Shown here: positions 45,337 through 54,901 of the stretch, piece by piece
Position numbering within the stretch: the stretch's first letter is position 1
How the letters are laid out: each line of letters opens with the position of its first letter
Origin: JAUIET01 sp039111475
Lineage (GTDB): Bacteria > Pseudomonadota > Gammaproteobacteria > Pseudomonadales > JAUIET01
Reading direction: 5' to 3'
NCBI GenBank assembly: GCA_039111475.1
Contig: JBCCIP010000002.1
Coordinates: forward strand, 62,001-126,000
Length of the DNA stretch: 64,000 nt
Notes under the pieces: model-generated
Databases searched by the model: none
Seen by the model: the letters and a program-made list of their open reading frames with translations, nothing else
What the model was told of the DNA's origin: nothing
Translations under genes and position numbers: made by a program

Positions 45337-47421
45337 ATGACTGATATCAGCACGCTAAACGCCAACCCAAGCAATTGTGCCGGTCAAGAGCACCCCGACT
45401 ACCCCAATTTGTTTACGCCCTTGAATCTCGGTTTTACTCAGTTAAAAAACCGTGCCTTGATGGGCTCCATGCATACGGGTCTGGAAGGGCATAAGAACGG
45501 ACCGGAACGCATGGCGGCGTTCTATGCAGAACGCGCCAGTGCTGGTGTGGGCATGATTATCACCGGGGGGCATGCCCCGGATGCGCTGGGCGCCATGGGT
45601 AAGGGTGAGTCCAAGCTGAACAATGAGGAAGAGGTGCTGGCCCATTCCACAATTACTGATGCTGTGCATTCTGCCGCCTCGGACTGTAAGATCTGCTTCC
45701 AGATTTTACATGCCGGAAGTTGTGCAATGCATGAAGATATTATTGCACCCTCAGCTGTACGATCGCGGATAAGTCCCTACACTCCGCGTGAAATGACGCA
45801 CGATGATATAGAGCAAACTATAGAAGCGTTTGCTGAGTGCGCCCGAATGGCCAGAAAAGCGGGTTACGACGGCGTAGAGATTATTGGTTCGGCAGGCTAT
45901 TTAATCAGCTCATTTTTGCTGGAAAAGAGTAATTTGCGCCAAGACGAATGGGGTGGGAGTTACCAAAACCGAATACGGTTTCCGGTTGAAATCATCAAAC
46001 GAGTTCGTGAACGTGTAGGCGACGACTTTATCGTTGTGTATCGCATTGCTGCAATGGAGTTGTTGGAAAACGGCAGTTCATTTGATGAAATTGTAACACT
46101 AGCGAAAGCCGCAGAAGCTGCGGGCGCGAGCATCATGAGCACGCATTTTTGCTGGCACGAAGCGCAGATACCAACCATCGCCAATATGGTACCGCGTGCC
46201 GCGTTTGCTGGAGTGACCGGCAGCATTAAAAAGCATCTGAGCATTCCGATGATCACCAGCAACCGAATCAATATGCCGGATGTTGCTGAACAGGTGCTCG
46301 CCGATGGGCACGCCGACATAGTTTCCATGGCCAGACCTATGTTGGCTGACGCGGAGCTAGTTCAAAAAGCCTGGGAAGGCAGGGAAGACGAAATCAATAC
46401 CTGCATTGCCTGCAATCAAGCGTGTCTTGATCACGGTTTTCTTGGCAAGACAGTCTCCTGTCTTGTGAACCCTAGAGCGTGTCATGAAACACTGCTTAAT
46501 TTCAGTCCTGTGGAAACAGCGCGATCAATTGCGGTTGTTGGTGCTGGTCCAGCCGGCTTGTCATTCTCAGTGACTGCCGCACAGCGCGGGCACAAGGTGA
46601 CCCTGTTTGATAAAAGCGATGTTATCGGTGGGCAGATGAACTTGGCCAGGCGTATTCCTGGCAAACACGAATTCAATGAGACCATTCGATATTACCAACG
46701 ACAGCTTGAATTGAATCATGTTGATGTCCGACTCAATCATGACGTTCGTGCTGACGATATTAGTGAAGGGTTTGATGACATTGTCATTGCCACCGGCGTA
46801 TCGCCCAGGGAAATTGAACTGGAAGGTATCGATCACCCGAAGGTATTGCGTTACAAGGATGTCATAGTGGGCCGCAGTGTGCCTGGTGATACCGTGGCCG
46901 TTATTGGTGCGGGTGGAATTGGTTTCGACATCGCTGAAGCGATTACTCATGTTGGAACGCACTCGTCCTTAAGTATCGATAAATTTGCAGAGACCTGGGG
47001 AATTGATTTTGAAAATCACCCCCGCGGCGGTGTCACCGGGGTTGAGCCAGTGCTTGAAGAATCGGCACGCAAGGTCTATTTGCTGCAGCGAAAAGAAGGC
47101 CATGTAGGTAAAACGCTGGGCCGCACCACGGGTTGGACGCACCGAATAGAACTGACGCGAAAAGGTGTGGAAATGATACCGGGTGTTGGTTACGAAAAAA
47201 TTGATGACCAGGGATTGCATATTATGCTTAACCATCAGCCCAGGCTGCTGGAGGTTGATAGCGTGATCATCTGCGCTGGGCAGGAACCATTACGTGACCT
47301 GTATGACGCCTTGAAAGGTCAAGGCAAAACACCACACCTCATTGGCGGCGCCGATGTGGCGGCTGAACTCGATGCAAAACGCGCGATTCAGCAAGCAACC
47401 GAATTGGCGGCTTCTATCTAG
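45337..47421 (+). CDS. fadH: 2,4-dienoyl-CoA reductase-like flavoenzyme (FadH family)
   Basis: A 694-residue enzyme with an N-terminal old-yellow-enzyme barrel (FMN), a [4Fe-4S] segment CIACNQACLDHGFLGKTVSC near residue 350, and C-terminal FAD and NADPH domains (VVGAGPAGLSFS and VIGAGGIGFDIAEA). This is the arrangement of 2,4-dienoyl-CoA reductase and of related NADH:flavin oxidoreductases, including 3-oxocholenoate and bile-acid enzymes. It reduces conjugated double bonds. ATG 45337 gives the family-like N-terminus; the open frame begins further upstream. It stands alone between two convergent or divergent neighbours. Confidence 0.9.
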   Translation: MTDISTLNANPSNCAGQEHPDYPNLFTPLNLGFTQLKNRALMGSMHTGLEGHKNGPERMAAFYAERASAGVGMIITGGHAPDALGAMGKGESKLNNEEEVLAHSTITDAVHSAASDCKICFQILHAGSCAMHEDIIAPSAVRSRISPYTPREMTHDDIEQTIEAFAECARMARKAGYDGVEIIGSAGYLISSFLLEKSNLRQDEWGGSYQNRIRFPVEIIKRVRERVGDDFIVVYRIAAMELLENGSSFDEIVTLAKAAEAAGASIMSTHFCWHEAQIPTIANMVPRAAFAGVTGSIKKHLSIPMITSNRINMPDVAEQVLADGHADIVSMARPMLADAELVQKAWEGREDEINTCIACNQACLDHGFLGKTVSCLVNPRACHETLLNFSPVETARSIAVVGAGPAGLSFSVTAAQRGHKVTLFDKSDVIGGQMNLARRIPGKHEFNETIRYYQRQLELNHVDVRLNHDVRADDISEGFDDIVIATGVSPREIELEGIDHPKVLRYKDVIVGRSVPGDTVAVIGAGGIGFDIAEAITHVGTHSSLSIDKFAETWGIDFENHPRGGVTGVEPVLEESARKVYLLQRKEGHVGKTLGRTTGWTHRIELTRKGVEMIPGVGYEKIDDQGLHIMLNHQPRLLEVDSVIICAGQEPLRDLYDALKGQGKTPHLIGGADVAAELDAKRAIQQATELAASI

Positions 47422-47521
47422 GTGAGAAATTTCTGTTGCTAGAGTTTCGTCAGCGACGAATTCGCGCAGCATTGTTTCAGCGTCGGCTTTCTCAGCGACG
47501 GCAAGGTTTGGGTGGGCACAA

Positions 47522-47553
47522 ACAAAAAAACCAGTGACCTATTCAGCCACTGG
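47522..47553 (-). terminator. Rho-independent terminator of the TonB receptor gene
   Basis: On the minus strand, CCAGTG and CACTGG pair around an 11-base loop (47531-47553) and are followed by seven T residues (47530-47524). It lies about 90 bp after the stop of the receptor at 47644. Confidence 0.75.
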
Positions 47554-47643
47554 CAAACGAGGAACTAGATCGTTCAGATTTCTCTGTAATCCACTGGGGA
47601 AGAGTGATCCCCCCACCGGACTTGGTTTTGATCGGCCTAATTC

Positions 47644-49908
47644 TTAGAACGAAACCGAAAACTCAGCGCCAAAGGTTCTTGGTTCGCTCCACCATCCACG
47701 CGTGGCCAGAGGTGCAATCAGCGCTCGGCTCAGCTCTCGCTCGTCGGTCAGGTTCTTACCGTACACCGACACGCTGTACCGCTCTTCACCCCACGAGAAG
47801 CTAACCAGGGCACTTAGATCATCAATATCGTCCTTGAAGCCAAGAGGGTTGTTATCCGCTTCGCCGTGAACCTCATCACGGTAGCGATAGGACAAAATGC
47901 CCGTCAGATTGCCTATGCCAACATCGGTAGAATAAATTGCATTTAGACCGAATGTGTTCTCCGGTGTGTTTCTTGGGACGAGGCCAGAGTTGTCTGTAAC
48001 CACCTGGTCTCCGTTAAGATCAGCAAAGTATTCACCATAGCTCGCGTCGATATAGCCATAGTTTGCGCGTAGATTAAAGGCTTCTGTGATCTGCCACTGC
48101 AGCTCAAGCTCTATGCCGAAGATCTCCTGGGTTGATGCGTTTCGAACCACTGTGGCCACGTTAGAAAGGTCAACAGGGATCAAAATTGACTCCTGCTTGT
48201 CCACATAATCACTGAAGAAAATGGTGGGGTTAAAGGTCATACGGCCGTCCAGGAAGGTACTCTTTAAGCCCAGCTCGTAGTTCTCAACATACTCTGGCTC
48301 AAAGCTAGCATCCAGATCGAAGTTCGCTTGCCTGCCGAAGAATCCACCGCTTTTGAACCCTTCGGTATAAGAGGCCCACACCATAATGTCATCATTTGGT
48401 TGGTAACGAACCGAGAAGCTTGGCGTGAATTCATTCCAGTCTCCGGTTGCTACAAATGGGTTCAGTAAGCCCGGAATAGTGTCTCCTGCCGCAGGATCCC
48501 AGAACACACCGCCATTGCCACCGAGGAAGTCCTTCTCTTCTTTGGTGTAGCGGCCGCCGACCGTCATTGACCATTGTTCATTGATATCCCAGTCAACGGA
48601 CACATAGGCAGCCAAAGAGTCAGTTTCTTGCATTTGCCCATTGGCACTTAGGGTGGTGGGCGTGAGTGGTATCGGTACCGCACCAATCAGCGATAACGCA
48701 TAGTGAAGGTGTGCCACATCCCATCGTTGTTCATAATCAACATTGAAGCTGTAGATGCCGCCAACCATCTGAACCGGACCATCAAAATCACTGGTAAACC
48801 TAAGTTCATGACTGGACTGATCCCAGTCGTTGAAGAAATTCATGCTCAACAAGTTGGCTGGCGCAGCGTCGAAGTGCTGATTATTCGCCTCATCCATATC
48901 TCGGCTAGTGCCAATATAAGTCAATAAGAAATTTTCGAATTCCCAATTTGCTGTAAGAATGAATGTGTTGTACTCATTGTCGCTGAAGTTGGTGCCGTTC
49001 GCTGAGTTTTGATCTGGACCATCTGTTGTTGTTGATTGGCAACTGCCGGTAAAAGGCAGCACACAGGTGAGGTCACCAGGCAGGTTTTCGTTAACGTACG
49101 CCCCTTGATCGCTCTCGTCATTGGTTCGCTCATAATGGAACTTGAGGTCGAAGGTATCAGTTGGCGTCCACTTTGCAGCAAATCCGTAGTTTTGGATATC
49201 GTCTCCACCCACATCCTGGTTAAGGGTCGTATTTCTGACGAAACCATCGCTCTTAACTTGCGCCGCGAACAATTTCACGCCAAGTTGATCTTCAACGATG
49301 GGAACGTTCACCACACCTTTAACGTCTTCTCTGCCGTGCTCGTCCAATGTCACACTGAAGTCGCCACCCCATTCCTGCGTGACTTCGCCACGAATGATAT
49401 TAATTAATCCACCTGTTGTGTTTTTGCCAAACAGAGTGCCTTGTGGTCCTCGTAATATCTCCACGCGTTGAATATCGAAGTTCTGCATCAGCACGCCGCT
49501 AGCGGTGCCTAAAAACATGCCATCCATCATCACACCGATGGGTGGATCGAGACTCTTGTCCGTATCCAGGGTGCCAACACCGCGTATGGTGATGTTGGCG
49601 CCACTGGCAATACCTGGTGCGCGCCGAATAAACAGGTTAGGCGCATACGTTTGCATATCCTCCAGTCTGCGCAGGTTAGCTTGATCAAGCTCCGCACCAA
49701 GGGCCGACACAGAAACGGAAACGTCTTGAATGGATTCACTTCGCTTGGTGGCCGTTACTATTACCTCTTCAAGCATGAAGCCTTGCGCCATCGCATGCGT
49801 GCTTGTCAGCAGGGCGCCAGATGCCAGACCGACTGCCATCGCCATTGCTTGCTTTCGAAATCGTGGTTTGGCTTTGTCAGCCGCAATTGTTCTTGTGGAG
49901 TGTGTCAT
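47644..49908 (-). CDS. TonB-dependent outer-membrane receptor
   Basis: A 754-residue receptor. The signal peptide ends near THAMAQ (about residue 42), followed by LEEVIVTATKRSESIQDV, the plug start. The plug shows ITIRGVGT and VEILRGPQGTLFGKNTTGG; the barrel ends in the aromatic strand FGAEFSVSF. The family has been linked to import of hydrophobic substrates and complex carbohydrates as well as iron. AGGG lies ten bases upstream of ATG 49908. Two copies of the second operator type are in its promoter, and the paralogous receptor at 61531 has one, so both seem part of one regulon. Confidence 0.92.
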   Translation of the reverse strand: MTHSTRTIAADKAKPRFRKQAMAMAVGLASGALLTSTHAMAQGFMLEEVIVTATKRSESIQDVSVSVSALGAELDQANLRRLEDMQTYAPNLFIRRAPGIASGANITIRGVGTLDTDKSLDPPIGVMMDGMFLGTASGVLMQNFDIQRVEILRGPQGTLFGKNTTGGLINIIRGEVTQEWGGDFSVTLDEHGREDVKGVVNVPIVEDQLGVKLFAAQVKSDGFVRNTTLNQDVGGDDIQNYGFAAKWTPTDTFDLKFHYERTNDESDQGAYVNENLPGDLTCVLPFTGSCQSTTTDGPDQNSANGTNFSDNEYNTFILTANWEFENFLLTYIGTSRDMDEANNQHFDAAPANLLSMNFFNDWDQSSHELRFTSDFDGPVQMVGGIYSFNVDYEQRWDVAHLHYALSLIGAVPIPLTPTTLSANGQMQETDSLAAYVSVDWDINEQWSMTVGGRYTKEEKDFLGGNGGVFWDPAAGDTIPGLLNPFVATGDWNEFTPSFSVRYQPNDDIMVWASYTEGFKSGGFFGRQANFDLDASFEPEYVENYELGLKSTFLDGRMTFNPTIFFSDYVDKQESILIPVDLSNVATVVRNASTQEIFGIELELQWQITEAFNLRANYGYIDASYGEYFADLNGDQVVTDNSGLVPRNTPENTFGLNAIYSTDVGIGNLTGILSYRYRDEVHGEADNNPLGFKDDIDDLSALVSFSWGEERYSVSVYGKNLTDERELSRALIAPLATRGWWSEPRTFGAEFSVSF

Positions 49909-49975
49909 TGATCAAAACCCTCGTTAATAGTTTTATAGGCGTTGCGAACTGAATATACCCGCTTTGCTCGCTTAA

Positions 49976-49993
49976 AAACAGTCTAAACTGTTT
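49976..49993. promoter_or_regulatory. TetR-like operator, second regulon (site 1)
   Basis: AAACAG-TCTAAA-CTGTTT, a perfect 6-bp inverted repeat with a 6-base spacer followed by a T-run. It lies 68 bp before the start of the TonB receptor at 49908 and matches four other sites between 50.0 and 64.0 kb. Confidence 0.65.
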
Positions 49994-50062
49994 TTTTTTG
50001 ATAGCCGGCGGGCAACTTGCTTGTTTGTGGCAAGGATGAGTTTACCCTCTTCAAATTTAAAA

Positions 50063-50080
50063 AAACAGACCAAACTGTTT
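50063..50080. promoter_or_regulatory. TetR-like operator, second regulon (site 2)
   Basis: AAACAG-ACCAAA-CTGTTT, the same arms as site 1 with a different spacer, again next to a T-run. It is 155 bp upstream of the TonB receptor start and about 115 bp after the Rieske stop at 50194. Confidence 0.65.
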
Positions 50081-50193
50081 TTTTTTGATGATTAAGCGTG
50101 CTAGGTCGCCAAGCTCGGAGGAAATCGATTCATTTGCGGCCGATAACCGCTCAAATTTCGTGCAAGTGCTCGGTAGGCTGGGCCAGCAGCAAG

Positions 50194-51762
50194 CTAGTTA
50201 CTGCTGGTTTTGGGCGCTTTTTCGCTGTCCAGCCACTTGTTCAATGTGTCATGAAAGTGCCGAATCTTGGATTCCTGGTAACTGGCAAAAATGGTTTCAC
50301 CCTTGGGTTGCGAATGCAGACCTTTCTGGATTGCGCCGTGGTTGACCGCATCCTGATTAAAGATTTTGGTCAGGCTGCTGCCAAATTCCGGCGCCAGCGT
50401 GTAATCGTCATCGAGGTCCAGGAAAGTACATTCGGCGGGCGGTGGCATGTCTGCGCCCTCGGGCAAAGGCACCATAAACATCACCTCGTGCAGTGATTGT
50501 TCGGGATTGTTGCCGTCGGGTCGGAATCGATAAAAAATCGGGTTGTAGTCTGCCCAAGGGCTGATGTTTGGAAACACGGAATAGAAAATCGCATCACACA
50601 AATCCGCATCCGAGATGTTGTCCACTGCATCACCATACGCTTCGCGCATTTCCTCGCGTTTTGCATGGGACTCGGTGCGGCGGTAGGCCTGCGGTGATTC
50701 GCTGGCGTATACCTTGGGCGTATCTTCATCACCCGGGCATATTTTGCCACCAACCCATTCGCAGGTTTGCAGATCCGCGGATTTTACATCGCCGGAAATG
50801 TAGTCGGCTGCCGCGGTAAACACGCCTTTTTTACCGTTGGGCAGGGTAACTTCAACCCTGTTCTCCTCAAGCCTCTGATACAGATGGCCGGTCAGTGGAT
50901 GCTTGAAACTCTGAAACTCTTTTTCATCGGGAAACGCGGACATATCGGGGTTTTCCAGCCCAGTGTGTGGACTGGGTGTTCCCATTGCCGACATCGCTCG
51001 CGACATGTTCGTCCACACATCGTATTTGGAGTTTGTATCACCAAAGTATGAGAGCAGCTCCGGATGCGTTGCGACCACATGATAAGCCTCCATAAAAGCT
51101 TCTTGAGCCACTTTCCAATTGCATGGCAAACGCTTGATCAAATGCGCGGCTTTATAGCGACGTTCAAACGGAATGGCAAAGTGGCGGTCAATATCACCCA
51201 GAAAATCTTCCAGAGGTTCGCATTCCGGGTCGGGGTTTATGAAATAGAAACCACCCCAGTAACCTACGTTTACTTCGGTGAGCGAGTATTCATCGTCGCT
51301 TACCGATGGGAAATCCCATTGCGCGGGTACTTCTTTCAGTCGCCCATCAAGATGCCAGGACCAGCCGTGGAAGGGGCAGCGAATGGCTTTAAGTTCTTTT
51401 TTGTGTGCGTCGCACAAAGAACGGCCGCGGTGCAAACAGGCATTCGGGAAGGCTTTTACTTCATTTTCCGAAACGCGCACTACAATGTACGACAGCTCCG
51501 CTATGTCATACACATAAGTATCGCCCACATTGGGAATGTCGGATTGATGGCAGGCCATTTGCCAAACGCGCTTCCACAGCCGATCCACTTCGCGTTTGTG
51601 CTCTTCCTGACTGAAATAGCGTTCAACGGGCACCTTGGTCACACCTGCTGGGTAGGGTGATTCTTCCAAATACACGGAGGGCGGTGCTACCTCGTCCGTA
51701 TTCAGCAGATCGATGTAAGTAATACCGTCAGAACGGTCGTGTCCAGTGACTGTTTCAACCAT
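50194..51762 (-). CDS. Rieske oxygenase, long alpha-type subunit
   Basis: A 522-residue Rieske oxygenase, about 100 residues longer than usual alpha subunits because of an insert between the iron-binding helix and the C-terminal strands. The Rieske ligands are CLHRG and CPFHGW. The mononuclear iron motif is QEAFMEAYHVVATH, with Ala in the usual Asn position. A modest AGG precedes ATG 51762. It is the last gene of a five-gene leftward operon with a GMC oxidoreductase, a SnoaL protein and two SDRs. No ferredoxin or reductase gene is next to it, so it would have to borrow one. The substrate is unknown. Confidence 0.88.
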   Translation of the reverse strand: MVETVTGHDRSDGITYIDLLNTDEVAPPSVYLEESPYPAGVTKVPVERYFSQEEHKREVDRLWKRVWQMACHQSDIPNVGDTYVYDIAELSYIVVRVSENEVKAFPNACLHRGRSLCDAHKKELKAIRCPFHGWSWHLDGRLKEVPAQWDFPSVSDDEYSLTEVNVGYWGGFYFINPDPECEPLEDFLGDIDRHFAIPFERRYKAAHLIKRLPCNWKVAQEAFMEAYHVVATHPELLSYFGDTNSKYDVWTNMSRAMSAMGTPSPHTGLENPDMSAFPDEKEFQSFKHPLTGHLYQRLEENRVEVTLPNGKKGVFTAAADYISGDVKSADLQTCEWVGGKICPGDEDTPKVYASESPQAYRRTESHAKREEMREAYGDAVDNISDADLCDAIFYSVFPNISPWADYNPIFYRFRPDGNNPEQSLHEVMFMVPLPEGADMPPPAECTFLDLDDDYTLAPEFGSSLTKIFNQDAVNHGAIQKGLHSQPKGETIFASYQESKIRHFHDTLNKWLDSEKAPKTSSN

Positions 51763-51798
51763 GGTGTAGCTGCCTATTCAGAGTTCGTTTCATACACG

Positions 51799-53415
51799 TC
51801 ATCCAGCGGTCTGAATGAGGTCAGCGGCTTTCTCCGCAATCATAATGGTGGGTGCGTTGGTGTTGCCAGAGCACATGCTGGGCATTACAGAGGCATCGGC
51901 AACGTATAAGCCTTTCAAACCACGGACACTCAGATCCGGGTTAACCACTGCATCGCTGTCTGTACCCATACGGCAAGTGCCGCTGCCATGATACATAGTG
52001 GCACCGGCCTGCTGCGCGTAGGCCAGCAATTGCTCGTCTGTCTGAACCTGCGGACCCGGCGCAAGTTCGGCTTCGATAAACTGATCAATAGAAGGCTGCT
52101 GCAAAATGTCGCGAGCAAACTTCAGACTGTCGATGGTGACACGTTGGTCTTCAACATCGGCCAAAAAATTGGGCTGAATCAGCGGCATGTCATGTGCTCG
52201 TGAGCTCTGAATGTGAACGCTACCTTTGCTCTCTGGACGCATCTGCGTGAGCGTAAACATAAAGCCCGGCTCGGTTTCCATTTTGTTCTGCACCGTTTTT
52301 TCGGGGTCGGTATCTGGACTGAACGGAAAGAAGTGAATTTGTGTGTCCGGCCTCTGCACTTCGGAGCGCGACTTAAAATAGGCTTGAATGTGTACGCCGC
52401 TATTGCTGAAATTTCCCTGCCGACGCGTGACATACCTGAACAACTCCTTCAGCAGCGGTAGCCCGGACTGTTGTTCATTCATTGTGACTGGCTGATTAAC
52501 CCGGCACATGAACGAGGTCATGTAATGCTCGCGAAAATTTTCGCCAACACCAGGCAATGCCAGCTCAAGGTTTATGCCTTGTGCGGCAATAACATCGGCC
52601 TGACCAACACCTGATAACTCCAGCAGCTGAGCGCTATTGAGTGCACCGGCACAGAGAATAATGCCTTTTTTGGCGCTAACGCTTTGCGTTTCCCCAGATA
52701 CCCAAAATTGAACAGCCCGGGCGCGTCCACCCATCAACTCGATGCGTTCTACCGTGGCGCCGGTTTGCAAGGTAAGATTGTTGCGCTTCAGCGCAGGTTT
52801 TAAAAAAGCACGCGCGGTGTTGCAGCGTATGCCGCGTCTGGTGTTTATCTGGAAGTACGAAATGCCTTCCTGTGATCCACTGTTCACATCTTCGTTAAAA
52901 GGCAAACCAGCTGACTGACCCGCTTGCAAAAACCCTTCGCTTACCGGGTTTTTTACTGGCATGTCCTGCAATTGCTGCACATGCAAAGGTCCGCCTTCGC
53001 CGTGCCATTCATCAGCGCCGCGTGCATGATGCTCGGATCTCTTGAAGTAGGGCAGTACAGAATTCCAATCCCAACCCGTGTTGCCATCGGCCGCCCAGCC
53101 ATCGTAGTCGGCCACCTGGCCTCGTACGTACAGCATGCCGTTCAGAGCACCAGTACCACCGACTAGCTTGCCGCGAGGGTAGAAGAAACGTCGATTGGCC
53201 GCACCCGGCACTTTCGCGGTTTGATAAGGCCAAAGAATGTCTTTGTTACCCAGCGAGGCTGGGTAGGCTAATGGAATAGTGGTGGACCAGTTGCGATCAT
53301 GGTCGCCTGATTCCAGTATCAAAACGGTATTGCGCTCATCGGATGACAAGCGATTGGCAAGCACACAGCCTGCCGAGCCCGCGCCGACAATTATGTAATC
53401 GTAGTCTTCGCTCAC
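51799..53415 (-). CDS. GMC-family FAD oxidoreductase (choline-dehydrogenase-like)
   Basis: A 538-residue GMC oxidoreductase. The FAD motif IIVGAGSAGCVLANRLS is at the N-terminus. PRGKLVGGTGALNGMLYVRG is PROSITE GMC motif 1, GALNSAQLLELSGVG is motif 2, and YHGSGTCRMG with its active-site His lies near the C-terminus. It oxidises a primary or secondary alcohol with quinone or another acceptor. GTG 53415 is the start, with GGAA close upstream. The gene is 36 bp before the Rieske gene and 18 bp after the SnoaL gene in the same operon. Confidence 0.92.
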   Translation of the reverse strand: MSEDYDYIIVGAGSAGCVLANRLSSDERNTVLILESGDHDRNWSTTIPLAYPASLGNKDILWPYQTAKVPGAANRRFFYPRGKLVGGTGALNGMLYVRGQVADYDGWAADGNTGWDWNSVLPYFKRSEHHARGADEWHGEGGPLHVQQLQDMPVKNPVSEGFLQAGQSAGLPFNEDVNSGSQEGISYFQINTRRGIRCNTARAFLKPALKRNNLTLQTGATVERIELMGGRARAVQFWVSGETQSVSAKKGIILCAGALNSAQLLELSGVGQADVIAAQGINLELALPGVGENFREHYMTSFMCRVNQPVTMNEQQSGLPLLKELFRYVTRRQGNFSNSGVHIQAYFKSRSEVQRPDTQIHFFPFSPDTDPEKTVQNKMETEPGFMFTLTQMRPESKGSVHIQSSRAHDMPLIQPNFLADVEDQRVTIDSLKFARDILQQPSIDQFIEAELAPGPQVQTDEQLLAYAQQAGATMYHGSGTCRMGTDSDAVVNPDLSVRGLKGLYVADASVMPSMCSGNTNAPTIMIAEKAADLIQTAG

Positions 53416-53433
53416 AACTTCCGCTGCCAGGTG

Positions 53434-53889
53434 TTAGACAGAGCCTTTAATATCGTCCGGATAAGGCAGTGCACCCTCCGGGTTGAATGCCCCCGGGCCC
53501 TGGTACAACACGTCGAAGCGACGATGTTGATAAAGCCAACGGTCACCAACGCGTGAACATACATCGTTATACACACCAACAAAGCGCAAGGCTTGCTGCT
53601 GAGCATCAATAATCTCTTCGTTGATGGACCAGCGACACTTGGCGCTGTCGCCATCTACTTCGATGATGCCCGCGTGACTTTGGTGGTAGACAACGGGAAA
53701 GCCTTCCATTGCGCCAAGCCACATGGCCAGTATATTGTCTCTACCGGTAATGGTTTGGCCCAGGAAATCCCAGCTGGCGTCTTCAGCCCAAAGCGACGAC
53801 CAATGGTCTGCGTCTCTTCGGTGCACTGCGTCAGCGTAACGCGCGTTGAGTTGATGAATAGCCAGTTCGTCGGCAACTGCTTGTGACAT
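53434..53889 (-). CDS. SnoaL-like NTF2-fold protein
   Basis: A 151-residue SnoaL-like protein. The N-terminus AIHQLNARYADAVHRRDADHWSSLWAEDASWDF is the typical helix pair with a conserved Asp, and HRRFDVLYQ is the last strand. This fold often provides isomerase or dehydratase activity in ring-degradation operons. GGGGAG before ATG 53889 is a strong ribosome-binding site. Its place between an SDR and a GMC oxidoreductase suggests a role in converting an alicyclic alcohol or ketone, but the reaction is unknown. Confidence 0.82.
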   Translation of the reverse strand: MSQAVADELAIHQLNARYADAVHRRDADHWSSLWAEDASWDFLGQTITGRDNILAMWLGAMEGFPVVYHQSHAGIIEVDGDSAKCRWSINEEIIDAQQQALRFVGVYNDVCSRVGDRWLYQHRRFDVLYQGPGAFNPEGALPYPDDIKGSV

Positions 53890-53927
53890 ATTATGTCTCC
53901 CCTGTTGGGTAATGCGGGCTAACGCTG

Positions 53928-54722
53928 CTAAGACTGCTCAGCCATGGCTTTTGCAACGTATTCATTGATTTCGTCGCCGTTTGGATTTCGTCGCAACGTA
54001 AGGCCTCCGTTAACCTGTAAATTTTGTCCTGTCATAAAGCACTCATCGCTGGCAACAAATACCGCGGCTGCTGCAATATCTTCGGAGGTGTTTAAGCGAC
54101 CCATAGGATACTCTTTCTCAAAAGCCGCTTTGAACCCTGGTATTGCAAGACTGTCTGCAACCATAGGCGATTCGGTTAAGCCTGGTGAGATAGTATTGGC
54201 ACGGATGCCCCGTGCTCCGAATTCATCAGCGACGCCGCGAATCACATGGTCAATGCCTGCTTTGGTACCAATGTAGGCATGATGATTGCCCACCAGTATC
54301 TTCGCTGTTGCAGATGAAATCTGGATAATTGAAGCCGAGTCACTCATATTGCCAACCAGCACTTGCATCCACTGGTAAGGCCCTTTAAATTGCAGGTTCA
54401 TCATGGCGACCAGGTCTTCTTCGCTGGTTTCCTCAAAAGGTGTCAGCAACCCCCAGCCCGTGGAATTCACAGCAATATCCAGTGGGCCGTATGCCTGGAT
54501 GATGTCTGCCACCGATTTTTCGATGTCGGCTTTTGAGGTGATGTCGCACTGAACGGCCATACCGCCAATCTCGTCAGCCAGCGCGCCGAGATTATCCATA
54601 TTGCGACCCCCAACGGCCACTTTCGCACCTTCAGCCGCAAAGCGACGGGCAATGACCTGACCCATATTGCCTTCACCAGCCGCACCCAATACAAATGCGG
54701 ATTTACCTTCTAGTCTAGCCAT
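53928..54722 (-). CDS. Short-chain dehydrogenase/reductase
   Basis: A 264-residue SDR. The cofactor motif is GAAGEGNMGQ, more like the enoyl-reductase type than TGxxxGxG. NSTGWG replaces NNAG, and YIGTKAG supplies Tyr and Lys. ATG 54722 is supported by GGAG eight bases upstream. The preceding SDR gene ends about 178 bp upstream, and the gap contains a 138-bp palindrome, so the two might be separated at RNA level. Ketone or hydroxyl chemistry on a cyclic substrate is likely; the substrate is unknown. Confidence 0.88.
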   Translation of the reverse strand: MARLEGKSAFVLGAAGEGNMGQVIARRFAAEGAKVAVGGRNMDNLGALADEIGGMAVQCDITSKADIEKSVADIIQAYGPLDIAVNSTGWGLLTPFEETSEEDLVAMMNLQFKGPYQWMQVLVGNMSDSASIIQISSATAKILVGNHHAYIGTKAGIDHVIRGVADEFGARGIRANTISPGLTESPMVADSLAIPGFKAAFEKEYPMGRLNTSEDIAAAAVFVASDECFMTGQNLQVNGGLTLRRNPNGDEINEYVAKAMAEQS

Positions 54723-54763
54723 GTTTTTTTCTCCACTCGCTATCAATCTAAATACTGTTGTTT

Positions 54764-54901
54764 AGGTGCCTTAAAAATGAAGATTTTTTCGTGAGAGCTA
54801 GGAAGCAGCACACGGAGAACCGGAGTTTACTTAAAGTAAACGAGGATTTGAGTATGTTGCTGACGCGGCTATCGCGGAAAAAGATCATTTTTAAGGTACC
54901 T
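54764..54901. repeat. 138-bp imperfect palindrome (MITE/REP-like element)
   Basis: The whole interval can fold into one long hairpin. Its outer arms are AGGTGCCTTAAAAATGA and TCATTTTTAAGGTACCT. The inner arms are AGCAGCACAC and a diverged copy, with a perfect GTTTACTT-A-AAGTAAAC at the centre (54825-54841). Its right end reaches the stop codon of the SDR at 54900. There is no coding capacity. It could be a small mobile element or an intergenic repeat of this genome. In the transcript it would be a strong structure between two SDR genes. Confidence 0.7.

Noticed and set aside
50085..50345. Small rightward genes beginning near 50.09 kb
   Set aside because: They run antisense into the Rieske gene at 50194, have no ribosome-binding site or family resemblance, and start in the receptor promoter region.
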